This document shows, one piece after another, positions 25,012-34,431 of a DNA stretch of 64,000 bases. The position numbers and the translations under genes were made by a program. Every line of letters starts with the position of its first letter. Within the stretch, counting starts at the first letter, position 1. The DNA lies in NCBI RefSeq assembly GCF_037041345.1, contig NZ_CP146287.1, positions 1,801,501 through 1,865,500 on the forward strand. The letters are read 5' to 3'. Source of the stretch: Abiotrophia defectiva ATCC 49176 (lineage in GTDB: Bacteria; Bacillota; Bacilli; Lactobacillales; Aerococcaceae). The notes under the pieces are model-generated. The model saw only the letters and a list, made by a program, of their open reading frames with translations. It was not told where the DNA came from and made no database searches.

Positions 25012-26637
25012 CTATTTATATTCTGGATACCACTTCAAATCACGAACTGCTTTGGCCATATCTGTTTCCTTAGCGCGTGCAAGTCCTTGCTCTTGCGCTT
25101 TTTTAGCTACTGCTTCTGCTACTTTAATAGAAACATCTGCCACATACTTGAATGGCGGCAAGACTGGTGCTCCTGGTTGTCCTGAATTGACAATCCCACT
25201 CAATGAATGAGCCGCTGCCCCAATCATTTCATCAGTCAAAAGGCTTGCTTCAGAGGCTAACATCCCTAGACCCAGACCTGGGTAAATCAAGGCATTATTG
25301 GCTTGACCAATCACATAGTCTACACCTTTATAAGAAACCGTACCCGCAGGTATTCCTGTTGCGACAAAAGCTTTCCCATCTGACCATTCGATCAAATCTT
25401 TAGCATTCGCTTCTGCCAACTTGGTTGGATTTGACAAGGGGAAGATCATTGGACGTTCTGTGTTTTCACACATAGCTTCTACAATCTCTTTAGTGAAGGT
25501 GTTTGGTTGAGTTGAAGTTCCCACAAGAATTGTTGGCTTCACAGTCTTCACTACTTCAAGCAGGTCAGTCAACTTGTCTGCGTTACTAAAGTCAGCACGT
25601 TTCTTAGCAAATGGCTTTTGCTCTGGTGTCAAGTCATCCATATCATCAAAGAGAAGACCTTGTTTATCAACCATAAAGAAACGCTTGTAGGCCTCTGCTT
25701 CAGAAAGTCCTTCACTCACCATTTCACGAAGAACACGAGAAGCAATCCCTGCACCAGCTGTTCCCCCGCCATAGCAGAGATAAATTTGATCTGTTAATTT
25801 TTCGCCACTAATGTCCAGTGAGCCAAAGATACCGCCCAAGGTAACAATCCCTGTGCCTTGAATATCATCGTTAAAAGTTGGAATTTGTTTCCGGTATTTC
25901 TCAAGAATATTGGCAGCATTCAGGCGACCGAAGTCTTCCCAGTGAAGGTAGAGTTTAGGAAAGAGACGCTCTGCCGTTTGAACAAATTGGTCAATGAAGT
26001 CGTAGTAACGATCTCCGCGGACCCGTTCGTGACGATTTCCTAAGTAATTAGGATTGTTACGAAGTTCTTCACGGTTCGTTCCTGCATCAATGACTAAAGG
26101 AAGCACCATAGAAGGATCAATCCCCGCTGCTCCAGTATAGACCATCAATTTCCCAACAGAAATATCGACACCATTTGTTCCCCAGTCTCCAATTCCAAGG
26201 ATTCCTTCTGCATCTGTTACAACGATAAGACGGATTTCTCGATTACCCGCCGCATTTTTCAAAGTAGCTTCAATATTTTCAGGGTGATTAATATCAAGAT
26301 ATCCCGCATATTGGGGATCTACAAAGAGGTCACTATAGCCTTCAATAGTATCCGCAATGGTTGGATCATATACAATTGGATTAAACTCTTCCAAATGTTT
26401 AGAAAATAAATAGTAGAAAAGGGTACGGTTGGTATTAAAGATTTCCATTAGGAAAAGACGTTTTTCCAAATCGCTTACTTTTGTTTGCATTTGCGCATAT
26501 GTTTGCGACGCTTGCTCTTCAATAGTTTGGACGTAGGGAGGCAATAAACCAATAAGGCCTAGTTCCTTTCGTTCCTCCAAGGTAAAAGCAGTTCCTTTAT
26601 TAAGGAAAGGGTTGTTTAAGATATCATGTGCCGTCAT
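25012..26637 (-). CDS. mleS: Malolactic enzyme
   Basis: Converts L-malate to L-lactate and CO2 with NAD and Mn2+, giving the cell pH homeostasis and a proton-motive force together with mleP. 541 residues; the N-terminus [20 protein letters not shown] and [15 protein letters not shown] closely match the lactococcal enzyme as I remember it. Catalytic regions include YTGAAGIDP, the metal site [11 protein letters not shown]-like [11 protein letters not shown] and FNDDIQGTG, and the dinucleotide fold [14 protein letters not shown]. Malic enzymes share this fold, but the N-terminus, plus mleP and mleR beside it, favours malolactic activity. The ATG follows GGAGGTACC. Confidence 0.93.
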   Translation of the reverse strand: MTAHDILNNPFLNKGTAFTLEERKELGLIGLLPPYVQTIEEQASQTYAQMQTKVSDLEKRLFLMEIFNTNRTLFYYLFSKHLEEFNPIVYDPTIADTIEGYSDLFVDPQYAGYLDINHPENIEATLKNAAGNREIRLIVVTDAEGILGIGDWGTNGVDISVGKLMVYTGAAGIDPSMVLPLVIDAGTNREELRNNPNYLGNRHERVRGDRYYDFIDQFVQTAERLFPKLYLHWEDFGRLNAANILEKYRKQIPTFNDDIQGTGIVTLGGIFGSLDISGEKLTDQIYLCYGGGTAGAGIASRVLREMVSEGLSEAEAYKRFFMVDKQGLLFDDMDDLTPEQKPFAKKRADFSNADKLTDLLEVVKTVKPTILVGTSTQPNTFTKEIVEAMCENTERPMIFPLSNPTKLAEANAKDLIEWSDGKAFVATGIPAGTVSYKGVDYVIGQANNALIYPGLGLGMLASEASLLTDEMIGAAAHSLSGIVNSGQPGAPVLPPFKYVADVSIKVAEAVAKKAQEQGLARAKETDMAKAVRDLKWYPEYK

Positions 26638-26762
26638 ATAGGTACCTCCATTTTTTATACAATAATAATTTTTAGCAGAGTGTATTTTAGAATCCTAGGA
26701 TAACCTCTCTTGCTCTTCCTAAGTAGACAGAGAGGTAAAACCAACATTTTCTCCTTATCTCG

Positions 26763-26768
26763 ATTATA
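26763..26768 (-). promoter_or_regulatory. Putative -10 of the mleS-mleP operon
   Basis: TATAAT about 125 bases before mleS, without a good -35, as expected for an activator-dependent promoter. Confidence 0.45.
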
Positions 26769-26932
26769 CCTCTACACCTAAAATCACGCTTTAAGTAAAC
26801 CACGTATTATTTAGCATACATTCACCTCTCTATGCTATAATAAGTATAAAATAGAGCTTAAAAAGAAACACCATTTAAAAACTAGCCATTCACCGTCTAG
26901 AAAAAGGGATTGTCGCCTTCAAAATTCCTCCT

Positions 26933-26969
26933 GAGGCAGATTCAATTCTAATAGCCTTGAATCTGCCTC
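26933..26969. promoter_or_regulatory. Dyad in the mleS-mleR intergenic region (candidate MleR site)
   Basis: GAGGCAGATTCAA and exact complement separated by 11 bases, a spacing seen in LysR-type binding sites. The 585-base gap otherwise holds a 25-codon reading frame at 27009-27086 of doubtful reality and a terminator-like hairpin before mleR. Confidence 0.45.
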
Positions 26970-27166
26970 TGATTAGCGTGAGAACCTCTCACTAACACAA
27001 GTATCCACATGAAGATTAAACAAGTTCCTATTGATAAGCAAGATATGATGGTAAGCATTTTTGAAAGTATCTTAGCTATTCTCTGACTTCCTTGACTTAC
27101 CCGCATTGTAACTTACAAAAGACCATATAGTCAAATCGATGGCTACAGATAAAAATTTTTTATTCG

Positions 27167-27199
27167 ACCATCATCCGATCTTGACTGATGGGTTTTTTC
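27167..27199 (+). terminator. Terminator-like hairpin just before mleR
   Basis: CCATCA/TGATGG stem followed by six T. Either the end of a lost upstream gene or an attenuator in an mleR leader. Confidence 0.5.
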
Positions 27200-27222
27200 C
27201 TAACTAAAGAAAGTGTGCTACT

Positions 27223-28101
27223 ATGAACTTAAAAGATCTCCAATATTTTTATGACCTTTGCCAGCTTCAATCCTATACTAAGGTTGCTAAACAACACAAA
27301 GTTAGTCAACCTACTATTTCTTATGCTATCAAACGATTAGAAGATAGCTTTAACTGCAAGTTGATTCACCACGATCCCTCACACCGAACCTTCAAGCTAA
27401 CTGAACAGGGTAAAATTCTTCTGAAGCACACTGAGTTGATCTTACATGAAACCATTTCTACCCGTAAAGAAATAGATCACTCTTTAGCCCATTACTCTAC
27501 CGTGGGTTTCCCACCCATTATTCTTCATTATCTTTTCACTACTTTAAATGAAAAAAATGAGATTGCTTTTTTAAAGAACATCCGCCCTATGCGGGGTGGC
27601 TCAGTAGAATTATTAAATCTTCTCCTCAAGGGAGAACTAGATGCCAGCCTACTCGGTTTAATTGAACCACTAAATCATCCATCCATAGAGATGAAAGAAC
27701 TTTTTCATAAAAAACTTTATGTTGTTCTATCCAAGGACCACCCTCTTGCTACTGCTCCTGTCTTCAGTTTCGAAGAATTACTCGATCAATCCTTTATACT
27801 CTTAGATGAACACTTTGTTCACCTAAAGGCTTTTGAAATTCTCAATCAAAAGTATCAAAATAAAGCAGAGATTTTCTTTAAGAGTGATGATATTATAATT
27901 ATTAAAGAACTTTTAAAGAAAAAAGTTGGTATTAGCTTACTGGCCGACATCGCTCTTTCTGATGAAGATTATGACTTAATAAAAATCCCTCTTATACCAA
28001 AAGACCAGATAATATTTACAGTTTATTATGCTTATCTCAAATCAACTAGGCCATCATCTGAAGTACAGGCTCTATTTGATTTAATTAAATCATATGAGTA
28101 G
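27223..28101 (+). CDS. mleR: LysR-family regulator of the malolactic operon
   Basis: 292 residues. The N-terminal winged helix LKDLQYFYDLCQLQSYTKVAKQHKVSQPTISYAIKRLE is a standard LysR domain, followed by a two-lobed effector domain (from about residue 90; RGGSVELLNLLLKGELDASLLG). It is divergent from mleS, the arrangement of mleR in streptococci and lactococci, where malate activates transcription. The ribosome binding site is weak (AAGAAAG). AT-rich like mleS and mleP, so the locus was probably acquired as a unit. Confidence 0.9.
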   Translation: MNLKDLQYFYDLCQLQSYTKVAKQHKVSQPTISYAIKRLEDSFNCKLIHHDPSHRTFKLTEQGKILLKHTELILHETISTRKEIDHSLAHYSTVGFPPIILHYLFTTLNEKNEIAFLKNIRPMRGGSVELLNLLLKGELDASLLGLIEPLNHPSIEMKELFHKKLYVVLSKDHPLATAPVFSFEELLDQSFILLDEHFVHLKAFEILNQKYQNKAEIFFKSDDIIIIKELLKKKVGISLLADIALSDEDYDLIKIPLIPKDQIIFTVYYAYLKSTRPSSEVQALFDLIKSYE

Positions 28102-28102
28102 A

Positions 28103-28143
28103 AAAAACTCTAACTATCATACTCGATAGCTAGAGTTTTTTTT
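28103..28143 (+). terminator. Terminator of mleR
   Basis: AAAACTCTA..TATC/GATAGCTAGAGTTTT stem and a long T-run. Confidence 0.88.
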
Positions 28144-28274
28144 ACGTTAAAGGCAATAGACTAAAATGAAATGAATGGAAATAAGAAATTGTCACTTAAA
28201 CTTTGCATTGAACGTACATCATTCAACAGGATTTCTAATTTGCTAGTATCTAAACTATCAATAGCTGGTGATAC

Positions 28275-28303
28275 AAAAAACACCCCACACAGAGTGTAGG
28301 GCG
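28275..28303 (-). terminator. Terminator of rplM-rpsI
   Basis: GCCCTACAC/GTGTGGGGTG stem with TTTTTT on the minus strand. Beyond it, 28159-28280 holds an open minus-strand frame of about 40 codons without a proper start, perhaps the end of a lost gene. Confidence 0.75.
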
Positions 28304-28332
28304 TTCCATAAACGTTGATATAATCGTATTGA

Positions 28333-28725
28333 TTAACGTTTTGAGAATTGAGAAGCTTTACGAGCCTTTTTCAACCCTGGCTTCTTACGTTCAACCATAC
28401 GTGGGTCACGGGTCAAGAGACCTGCAGCTTTCAGGGCTGGACGGAAGTCAGGATCAACAGTTAAGAGCGCACGTGCGATACCGTGACGGATTGCACCGGA
28501 TTGGCCGTTGAAGCCACCACCGTTAGCGTTCACCAATACGTCGTATTGACCGAGAGTTTCAGTCACTGCGAATGGTTGTTTGATTACTTCGTGTAAGTGA
28601 GGGAATGGAATGTATTCTTCCAATGTACGACCATTGACAGTGAATACACCAGTTCCGGGCACTAAACGTACACGAGCAACAGAGTTTTTACGACGACCTG
28701 TACCTAAGTATTGTGCTTTAGACAA
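28333..28725 (-). CDS. rpsI: 30S ribosomal protein S9
   Basis: 130 residues with [21 protein letters not shown] at the start, [18 protein letters not shown] in the middle and the C-terminal tail ending QFSKR that reaches the P-site tRNA. Length and sequence are standard. The start codon is TTG (28725), 8 bases after GGAGGG; no ATG is in frame at the family N-terminus. Cotranscribed with rplM, 13 bases downstream of it. Confidence 0.98.
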   Translation of the reverse strand: MSKAQYLGTGRRKNSVARVRLVPGTGVFTVNGRTLEEYIPFPHLHEVIKQPFAVTETLGQYDVLVNANGGGFNGQSGAIRHGIARALLTVDPDFRPALKAAGLLTRDPRMVERKKPGLKKARKASQFSKR

Positions 28726-28738
28726 TGTGGTTCCCTCC

Positions 28739-29182
28739 TTAAATTAATGATTGGATGTCCAATGCTTGAGGTTGTTGAGCAGCATGGTTGTGCTCAGCAC
28801 CAGCGTAGACATGTAATTTAGTGAATTGACGACGACCTAAGCGGTTGCTTGGTAACATCCCTTTGATAGATTGTTCTACCAAACGAACTGGGTTCTTTTC
28901 ACGTAATTCACCAGCAGTGATTTGTTTCAAACCACCTGGGTGGCCAGTGTGACGGTAGTAGATCTTGTCGGTTGCTTTCTTACCGGTCAAGGCTACCTTA
29001 TCAGCATTGACGATTACGACAAAGTCACCCGTGTCAACGTGAGGGGTGTAAGTCGGTTTGTTTTTACCACGTAAAATTGATGCCACTACAGCAGACAAAC
29101 GACCCAATGGGACATCTGTTGCGTCTACAAGCACCCAGTTACGTTCAACTTCGTTTTTCTTAGCCATGTATGTTGTACGCAC
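28739..29182 (-). CDS. rplM: 50S ribosomal protein L13
   Basis: 147 residues, the usual length. [51 protein letters not shown] and [21 protein letters not shown] identify L13. The start is GTG at 29182, 8 bases after GGAGG; starting at the ATG 15 bases later would lose the conserved RTTYM. First gene of the L13-S9 operon, with a structured leader. Confidence 0.98.
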   Translation of the reverse strand: MRTTYMAKKNEVERNWVLVDATDVPLGRLSAVVASILRGKNKPTYTPHVDTGDFVVIVNADKVALTGKKATDKIYYRHTGHPGGLKQITAGELREKNPVRLVEQSIKGMLPSNRLGRRQFTKLHVYAGAEHNHAAQQPQALDIQSLI

Positions 29183-29297
29183 GATAATTTCCTCCAATAT
29201 AAATCTAGTTGTTTGACATTACTATTGAGTTTCCGGGGCTCATAGTGGGGCAAACAATACCGTTATCCATATTAACGTGATTTGCCCCAAAAGTCAA
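29183..29297 (-). promoter_or_regulatory. rplM promoter and probable L13-type leader
   Basis: TTGACT (29292-29297), 17 bases, TAATAT (29269-29274). The leader then forms an ACTATGAG...CTCAATAGT hairpin around CCCCGGAAA. This matches my memory of the L13 leader that mediates autogenous control in Firmicutes; a covariance search would decide it. Confidence 0.6.
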
Positions 29298-29421
29298 TAG
29301 TATTTGCCAAATTCCTCCCCCAAAAAAGATTACAAACGCATAACAGCGAAAAAGTGGACTTAAGCCCGCCCTTACGGTAAAGTAAAGGGGACTTGAAACA
29401 CGTTTTATAAGGAGAATTCAC

Positions 29422-30798
29422 ATGACACATCCTAGCTTCGACGTCCTCGTGGTCGGTGCCGGTTCCAGTGGCCTCATGGCCGCCATTAATGCCGCCAGCC
29501 AAGGGGCTCGCGTCCTCCTCCTGGAGAAGAATAAGCGGCCCGGCCGCAAGCTCCTGCTATCAGGTGGCGGGCGCTGTAACGTCACCAACCGAACCAGCCG
29601 CCAGGACCTGATTGCTCACATTCCCGGCAACGGCAAATTCCTCTACTCGGCCCTCAATCAATTCGACCAAGACGATATTATTGACTTCTTCCAGTCCCGG
29701 GGCGTCACCCTCAAGGAAGAGGACCACGGCCGCATGTTCCCGGTGACCAATTCGGCCCGGACCATTCTGGACACCCTGCTGGCTGAGCTTGAAGCCCTAG
29801 ATGTCACCATCTGGTATGAAGCGCCCGTTGAGCGCCTACTCCTGGACCGGGAAGCCGGCCGGGTGCGTGGCGTCCTACTGGCTAGTGGCCGAGAGGTACT
29901 GGCGCCTGCGGTGGTGCTAGCCGTGGGTGGCCGCGCCTATCCTAAGACCGGGGCCACCGGCGATGGCTACGCCTGGGCCCGGGCTGCCGGCCACACCATT
30001 GAGCGCCTTTATGCTACCGAAGCCCCGCTCTTGAGCCAGGATAGCTTCATTGTAGACAAATCTCTACAAGGCGTCTCCCTGCGTGACGTGGCAGTGACAG
30101 TCTGGGATGCGGCGGGAACTAGTGGTCAGGCAAACGGAAAACGCCAGCCAGATAAAACTAGCCCGGCCCAAACAGCCGAAAACACGCCTGCCAAACAATC
30201 TAGCGCCCCCGCCAAGACCATCGTCACCCACCAAATGGACATGATTTTCACCCACTTTGGCTTCTCTGGCCCTGCCATCCTGCGTTGTTCCGGCCACGTC
30301 AACCAGTGGCTCTTTGCCCATCCGGAGGCGGAATCCTGCCTGCTAACGGTCAACTTCCAGCCTAACCTGACGAAGGCTGAACTGAGCGCCCAAGCTGAGG
30401 CCGGCCGCGACAAACAGCTGCTTACCTTGCTCAAACAGTGGGTGCCTGAGCGCCTAGCTTTGGTCCTCTGCCAGCAATTAGGGGTGGCGCCGGAAATTGC
30501 CTTCAAGCAGCTGACCCATGCCCAAGTCGCCCAGCTCTGGGGGCTGATGACAGCCTTTCCGCTAAACGCGACCGGCTCTCAACTTCTGGAAAAGGGCTTT
30601 GTGACCGGGGGCGGTGTCTCCACCAAGGAAGTCAATCCTAAGACCATGGAGTCCAAGCTGACCCAAGGCCTCTTCTTCTGTGGCGAGTTTCTAGACATTA
30701 ACGGCTACACCGGCGGCTACAACATCACCGCCGCCTTCGTGACCGGCACCATCGCCGGCCAATACGCCGCCTGGAAAAGCTTCGAGCTACAAGGCTGA
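29422..30798 (+). CDS. FAD-dependent oxidoreductase, HI0933/BaiN-like
   Basis: 458 residues. The FAD-binding Rossmann fold is at the N-terminus (VVGAGSSGLMAAINAASQGARVLLLEKN), followed by the family motif RPGRKLLLSGGGRCNVTN, GRMFPVTNSARTILDTL, GGRAYPKTGATGDGY, and the closing GLFFCGEFLDINGYTGGYN. These identify the widespread HI0933 flavoprotein family of uncertain substrate. A low-complexity insert (about residues 232-270, rich in Gln, Pro, Ala) interrupts the second domain, probably a surface loop. GC-rich; AAGGAG before the ATG. Confidence 0.94.
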   Translation: MTHPSFDVLVVGAGSSGLMAAINAASQGARVLLLEKNKRPGRKLLLSGGGRCNVTNRTSRQDLIAHIPGNGKFLYSALNQFDQDDIIDFFQSRGVTLKEEDHGRMFPVTNSARTILDTLLAELEALDVTIWYEAPVERLLLDREAGRVRGVLLASGREVLAPAVVLAVGGRAYPKTGATGDGYAWARAAGHTIERLYATEAPLLSQDSFIVDKSLQGVSLRDVAVTVWDAAGTSGQANGKRQPDKTSPAQTAENTPAKQSSAPAKTIVTHQMDMIFTHFGFSGPAILRCSGHVNQWLFAHPEAESCLLTVNFQPNLTKAELSAQAEAGRDKQLLTLLKQWVPERLALVLCQQLGVAPEIAFKQLTHAQVAQLWGLMTAFPLNATGSQLLEKGFVTGGGVSTKEVNPKTMESKLTQGLFFCGEFLDINGYTGGYNITAAFVTGTIAGQYAAWKSFELQG

Positions 30799-30824
30799 TG
30801 ATTTAATAGCCCCCTACCCGAGCT

Positions 30825-31205
30825 AGTGGTCCACTCTCAAAAGTGGTCCACTCTTCAAAGTGGTCCACTAGCTCATGACTTTTCACCCTATTTGCGCCCT
30901 TTTCGGCAGCTTCTGCCTCAGCCAGTGGTCCACTCTTCAAAGTGGTCCACTAGCTCATAGCTTCCCACCCTATTTGCGCCCTTTTCGACAGCTTCTGCCT
31001 CAGCCAGTGGTCCACTCTTCAAAGTGGTCCACTAGCTCATAGCTTCCCACCCTATTTGTGCCATTTTCCGCAGTTTCTTCCCCAGCCAGTGGTCCACTCT
31101 TCAAAGTGGGGCACTGGCTCATGACTTCCCACCCCTTTTGCGCACTTTTCCACAGTTTCCGCCCCAGCCAGTGGTCCACTCTTCAAAGTGGACCACTGGC
31201 TCACC
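30825..31205. repeat. Tandem 82-bp repeats, five units plus a partial one
   Basis: Units begin at 30842, 30924, 31006, 31088 and 31170 (exact 82-base period), each starting AGTGGTCCACTCTTCAAAGT; a partial copy starts at 30825. The AGTGGTCCACT/AGTGGTCCACT pair inside each unit can fold as a hairpin with one central mismatch; in the last unit (31168-31199) the arms are a perfect 13-base match. 82 is not a multiple of three and no frame stays repetitive, so this is non-coding. It fills the 446-base gap between the flavoprotein and pstS. Confidence 0.95.
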
Positions 31206-31241
31206 AAAAAGCGGCTAGGATCCAGTCCTAGCCGCTTTTTT
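31206..31241. terminator. Bidirectional terminator next to pstS
   Basis: AAAAAGCGGCTAGGA/TCCTAGCCGCTTTTT stem with A and T runs on either side. Confidence 0.88.
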
Positions 31242-31244
31242 ATC

Positions 31245-32159
31245 TTACCAATGAGTTTTCTGGCCACTGAAAATGGCTTGTAATTCGGTCAGCGTCAGGT
31301 TTTTCAGCTGACTCTGAGCCGGGTTGACCACCACCACGATGCCATCCAAGGCAAAGGTAGCATGCCCGACCTGGCTAGCCTCGCTAGTAGTCAACTCCCG
31401 TGACAGCATGCCGATATCGGCGGTGCCATCCAGAGCGGCAGTGAAGCCGGCAGTCGACCCGTTGGAGGTCACATTAATCTTAACGCCAGGATTGAGCTTC
31501 TCGTAACGCTCGGCTAGCTTTTCAATGACCGGCGTCAAGGAAGTCGACCCAACTAAACTCAGCTGGCCCTTGTGGCCATCCGAACTGTAGTCATAGGTGC
31601 CGGCCGCCTGCTCCTGCCAAGTTGCCTTGCTACCGGGGCTGATATAGCCGGCGCTTTCCACCATGGCCTGCCCCTCACGCGAGAAGACGAAGGACATGAA
31701 GTCTTGACCCAGGTCGCTTAGCCCCTCTTCTTTCCAAGCTAGGTTAAAGGGCCGGGCCAGGGGGTAGGAGCCGTCACGCACTGCCTCAGCGCTGACCGCC
31801 ACCCCATCCAAGCTCAGGGCCTGGATGCTGTCATTGAGGGAACCAAAGGAAATATAGCCAATAGCCGCCGGATTGCCTGCCACCACCTGGAGGACGCCGC
31901 CCGTCGTATTAAGGACGTCAGCTTCCACGGTGATATTGTCGTCGCCTTGGGCATTGACTACCTTAGCCAATTCCACAAAGGCCTGGCGCGTTCCAGACCC
32001 TGCTTCCCGGCTAACCACAATAATGGGCTGGCCGCTGACCGAGCTAGCAGCAGCTGCCTCTACGCCAAATGGCCCAAGGACGCCGGCTAGAAGCCCAGTC
32101 ACTAGAGTCGCCAGCGCCCACTTAAAACGCCGGCTCCCCCATTTCTTTTGCTTAAACAT
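31245..32159 (-). CDS. pstS: Phosphate-binding protein of the Pst transporter, no lipobox
   Basis: 304 residues. GQPIIVVSREAGSGTRQAF, GNPAAIGYISFGSL, GSTSLTPVIEKLAERY, SNGSTAGFTAALDGTADIGMLSREL and the end TELQAIFSG identify PstS, in the circularly shifted domain order known from streptococcal PstS, which also ends soon after this motif. The signal region ends GVEAAAASSVSG and contains no cysteine, so it should be cut by signal peptidase I rather than lipidated. Last gene of the pst operon instead of first. The start has AGGAGGCTAG upstream. Confidence 0.95.
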   Translation of the reverse strand: MFKQKKWGSRRFKWALATLVTGLLAGVLGPFGVEAAAASSVSGQPIIVVSREAGSGTRQAFVELAKVVNAQGDDNITVEADVLNTTGGVLQVVAGNPAAIGYISFGSLNDSIQALSLDGVAVSAEAVRDGSYPLARPFNLAWKEEGLSDLGQDFMSFVFSREGQAMVESAGYISPGSKATWQEQAAGTYDYSSDGHKGQLSLVGSTSLTPVIEKLAERYEKLNPGVKINVTSNGSTAGFTAALDGTADIGMLSRELTTSEASQVGHATFALDGIVVVVNPAQSQLKNLTLTELQAIFSGQKTHW

Positions 32160-32173
32160 GATCTACTAGCCTC

Positions 32174-32830
32174 CTAGTTGAGCTCGACGATTTCGCCCGT
32201 ATTGAGGAAGACTACCCGCTCGCAAATGTTGGTCACATAGTCGCCAATACGCTCCAAGCTGCCAGCCACACCCAAATAGTCAATCCCGGCCGGAATCAAC
32301 TCCCGTTTGCGCTCCATGCGCTCAGCCGTATCGCGATAGACTGCCTCCAGCAATTCATCAATTTCCTCGTCCATGAGAGCCACCTTACGGGCCTTTTTAG
32401 CGTCGCGAGTGATGTAGCTATCCAAGGCGTCCGCAATCATCTTCTCGGCCACTTGCGCCATGCGGGCTAGGTAGCCCTTAACCGTCTGGCTTTCTTCGTC
32501 GTGATCTTGATTGCGCAGGGCAATAGTCCCGATGGAAACTGCATGGTCAGCAATCCGTTCCAAGTCGATGCTGACATGGAGAACGGCGAAGAGCATACGC
32601 AAGTCTTGGGCTACAGGTTGTTGCAAGGCAATAATCTTGTGAGTATCTTTTTCGATTTCAGCCGTTGTCGCGTTGATTCTCAGGTCATCACTGAAGACTT
32701 CGTGAGCTAACTCGGTGTCACTTTCGATATAGGCTTTTGTGGCCTTGTTGACTGAGGTTTCAGCCGCCTTGCCTAGGCCTAAGAGCTTGTTGTGTAAGGC
32801 TTCTAATTCTTGAACATAGTTATTACGCAT
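32174..32830 (-). CDS. phoU: Phosphate transport regulator PhoU
   Basis: 218 residues of two three-helix bundles. The metal-binding repeats are IADHAVSIGTIAL and IGDYVTNICERVVF, with the DLRMLFAVLHVSIDLERIADH type segment of the first half. It sits between pstB and pstS in one operon and should connect Pst activity to a PhoR/PhoP kinase and limit phosphate influx. 14-base gap to pstS. Confidence 0.96.
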   Translation of the reverse strand: MRNNYVQELEALHNKLLGLGKAAETSVNKATKAYIESDTELAHEVFSDDLRINATTAEIEKDTHKIIALQQPVAQDLRMLFAVLHVSIDLERIADHAVSIGTIALRNQDHDEESQTVKGYLARMAQVAEKMIADALDSYITRDAKKARKVALMDEEIDELLEAVYRDTAERMERKRELIPAGIDYLGVAGSLERIGDYVTNICERVVFLNTGEIVELN

Positions 32831-32849
32831 AGGTCATACCTCCTCTAGA

Positions 32850-33611
32850 TTAGCCGAAGCGGCCTGAGATGTAGTCATTGGTCCGTTGATCGTGTGGATC
32901 GGTAAAGATTTGGGCCGTGTCGCCAAATTCCACTACTTCCCCTGATAGGAAGAAGGCCGTCTTGTCCGAAATACGGGCTGCCTGTTGCATGTTGTGGGTG
33001 ACAATCACGATGGCGTAGCGGTCCTTGAGTTCCTGAATCAAGTCTTCAATCTTGTTGGTCGAAATAGGGTCCAGGGCGGAAGTCGGCTCGTCCATAAGTA
33101 GGACTTCAGGGTCGTTAGCGATAGCTCTGGCAATACAAATCCGTTGTTGCTGCCCCCCTGATAATTCAGTGGCATTGGAATGCAACTTGTCCTTAACCAT
33201 ATCCCAGATAGCGGCCCCCTTAAGGCTGTTCTCCACAATTTCATCTAGGACTTGGCTGTCCTTAATACCGTGAGTACGTGGCCCGTAAGCGATATTGTCA
33301 TAGATGGACTTAGGGAAAGGGTTAGGTTGCTGGAAGACCATACCCACTTGCTTACGCAGTTGGGTGACATCATAGTTCTTACTGTAGATATTCTTGCCGT
33401 CCAACTCAATCAGCCCTTCTACGCGGGCGCTAGGCACCAAGTCCTGCATGCGGTTGAGGGTCTTAAGGAAGGTGGACTTGCCGCAACCTGATGGGCCGAT
33501 AAAGCTGGTCACGACCTTGTCTTCCAGTTGCATATTGACGTTTTTGAGGGCATGAAAATCTCCATAATAGAGATTGAGATTGGTAACATTAAACTTGTAT
33601 GGCTGAGTCAT
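32850..33611 (-). CDS. pstB: Phosphate ABC transporter ATP-binding protein
   Basis: 253 residues. Walker [12 protein letters not shown], the PstB-specific [24 protein letters not shown], signature [16 protein letters not shown], Walker [14 protein letters not shown] and switch [11 protein letters not shown] are all present. Starts 1 base after pstA ends, within the pstC-pstA-pstB-phoU-pstS run. Confidence 0.98.
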   Translation of the reverse strand: MTQPYKFNVTNLNLYYGDFHALKNVNMQLEDKVVTSFIGPSGCGKSTFLKTLNRMQDLVPSARVEGLIELDGKNIYSKNYDVTQLRKQVGMVFQQPNPFPKSIYDNIAYGPRTHGIKDSQVLDEIVENSLKGAAIWDMVKDKLHSNATELSGGQQQRICIARAIANDPEVLLMDEPTSALDPISTNKIEDLIQELKDRYAIVIVTHNMQQAARISDKTAFFLSGEVVEFGDTAQIFTDPHDQRTNDYISGRFG

Positions 33612-33612
33612 C

Positions 33613-34431
33613 TTAATTTCCTCCTCGGCTTAAGCGACGCCCAATGTAGCTCGATAAGCCGTTAATTGCTAGTACTAAGAGAATAATGACGGTCCCGGTC
33701 GCGTAGGCTTCCTTAAGGTGAAGCCCTTCTGACGAGAGCACGTACATGTGTAGGGACAGGGTCCGAGAACTGGACATGAGGCTGGATGGCAGACCGGTCG
33801 CCGACCCTAAGGTAAAGAGTAAGGCGGCCGTTTCCCCGACAATCCGCCCGACGGCCAGAATGACCCCTTGCAGGATGGCTGGCATAGCCACAGGCAGGAC
33901 AACGGTGAAAATGGTCCGTAATTTGCCGGCACCTAAGGCCAAGCTCCCCATACGCAGGGAATTATCGACCTGGAGCAGACCTTCTTCCGTTGCCGAAATA
34001 ATAATGGGTAGGACCATAATGACAATGGTTAGAATCCCGGCCAAGAGCGAAAACTGGAAGCGCAGGTAGATAACGAAGAAGAGCATGCCGAACAAGCCAT
34101 AAACAATGGACGGCACGGCAGCCAAAGTGTCCGCAGCCAGACGAATGACTTTGACTACGCGTGATTTGCGGTCAGCGTACTCTACTAGGTAAAATCCGGT
34201 AAAGACACCAATGGGGGTGGCAATAGCCAGCGACAGGCCGACCGTAATCAAGGTCGAAATTAAAGCGGGCGTCAAGGACAGGTTGTCCGTCGTGTAGTCC
34301 CAGGCGAAGAGGCTAGGCCTTAAGGCGCCAAGCCCGTTCCAGACAATAAAACCTACAATGAAGGCTAACATGCCCAAGGTGAAGGCAGCCGAAGCATAGA
34401 TCAGCCACTTAACCCAAGTAAGCTTAGACAT
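33613..34431 (-). CDS. pstA: Phosphate ABC transporter permease PstA
   Basis: 272 residues, six membrane segments; the family motif around [36 protein letters not shown] and [30 protein letters not shown]. Overlaps the pstC stop in TAATG, indicating coupled translation. Confidence 0.97.
   Translation of the reverse strand: MSKLTWVKWLIYASAAFTLGMLAFIVGFIVWNGLGALRPSLFAWDYTTDNLSLTPALISTLITVGLSLAIATPIGVFTGFYLVEYADRKSRVVKVIRLAADTLAAVPSIVYGLFGMLFFVIYLRFQFSLLAGILTIVIMVLPIIISATEEGLLQVDNSLRMGSLALGAGKLRTIFTVVLPVAMPAILQGVILAVGRIVGETAALLFTLGSATGLPSSLMSSSRTLSLHMYVLSSEGLHLKEAYATGTVIILLVLAINGLSSYIGRRLSRGGN

Noticed and set aside
27009-27086. 25-codon reading frame in the mleS-mleR gap
   Set aside because: Has an ATG but no clear ribosome binding site and no homology that I recognise; kept only as a remark.
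30126-30506. Open frame on the minus strand inside the flavoprotein gene
   Set aside because: It is a shadow of a GC-rich real gene with perfect family motifs; it has no ribosome binding site.
30825-31205. Tandem repeats as a CRISPR array
   Set aside because: Units are contiguous 82-mers with no variable spacers, and no cas genes are present.
31052-31267. Open frame running through the tandem repeats into pstS
   Set aside because: The 82-base period shifts the frame in each unit, and no start signal exists; it is a by-product of the repeats.
31245-32159. PstS domains in unusual order as a rearranged gene
   Set aside because: The same order and end are known in streptococcal PstS, so it is a family trait.
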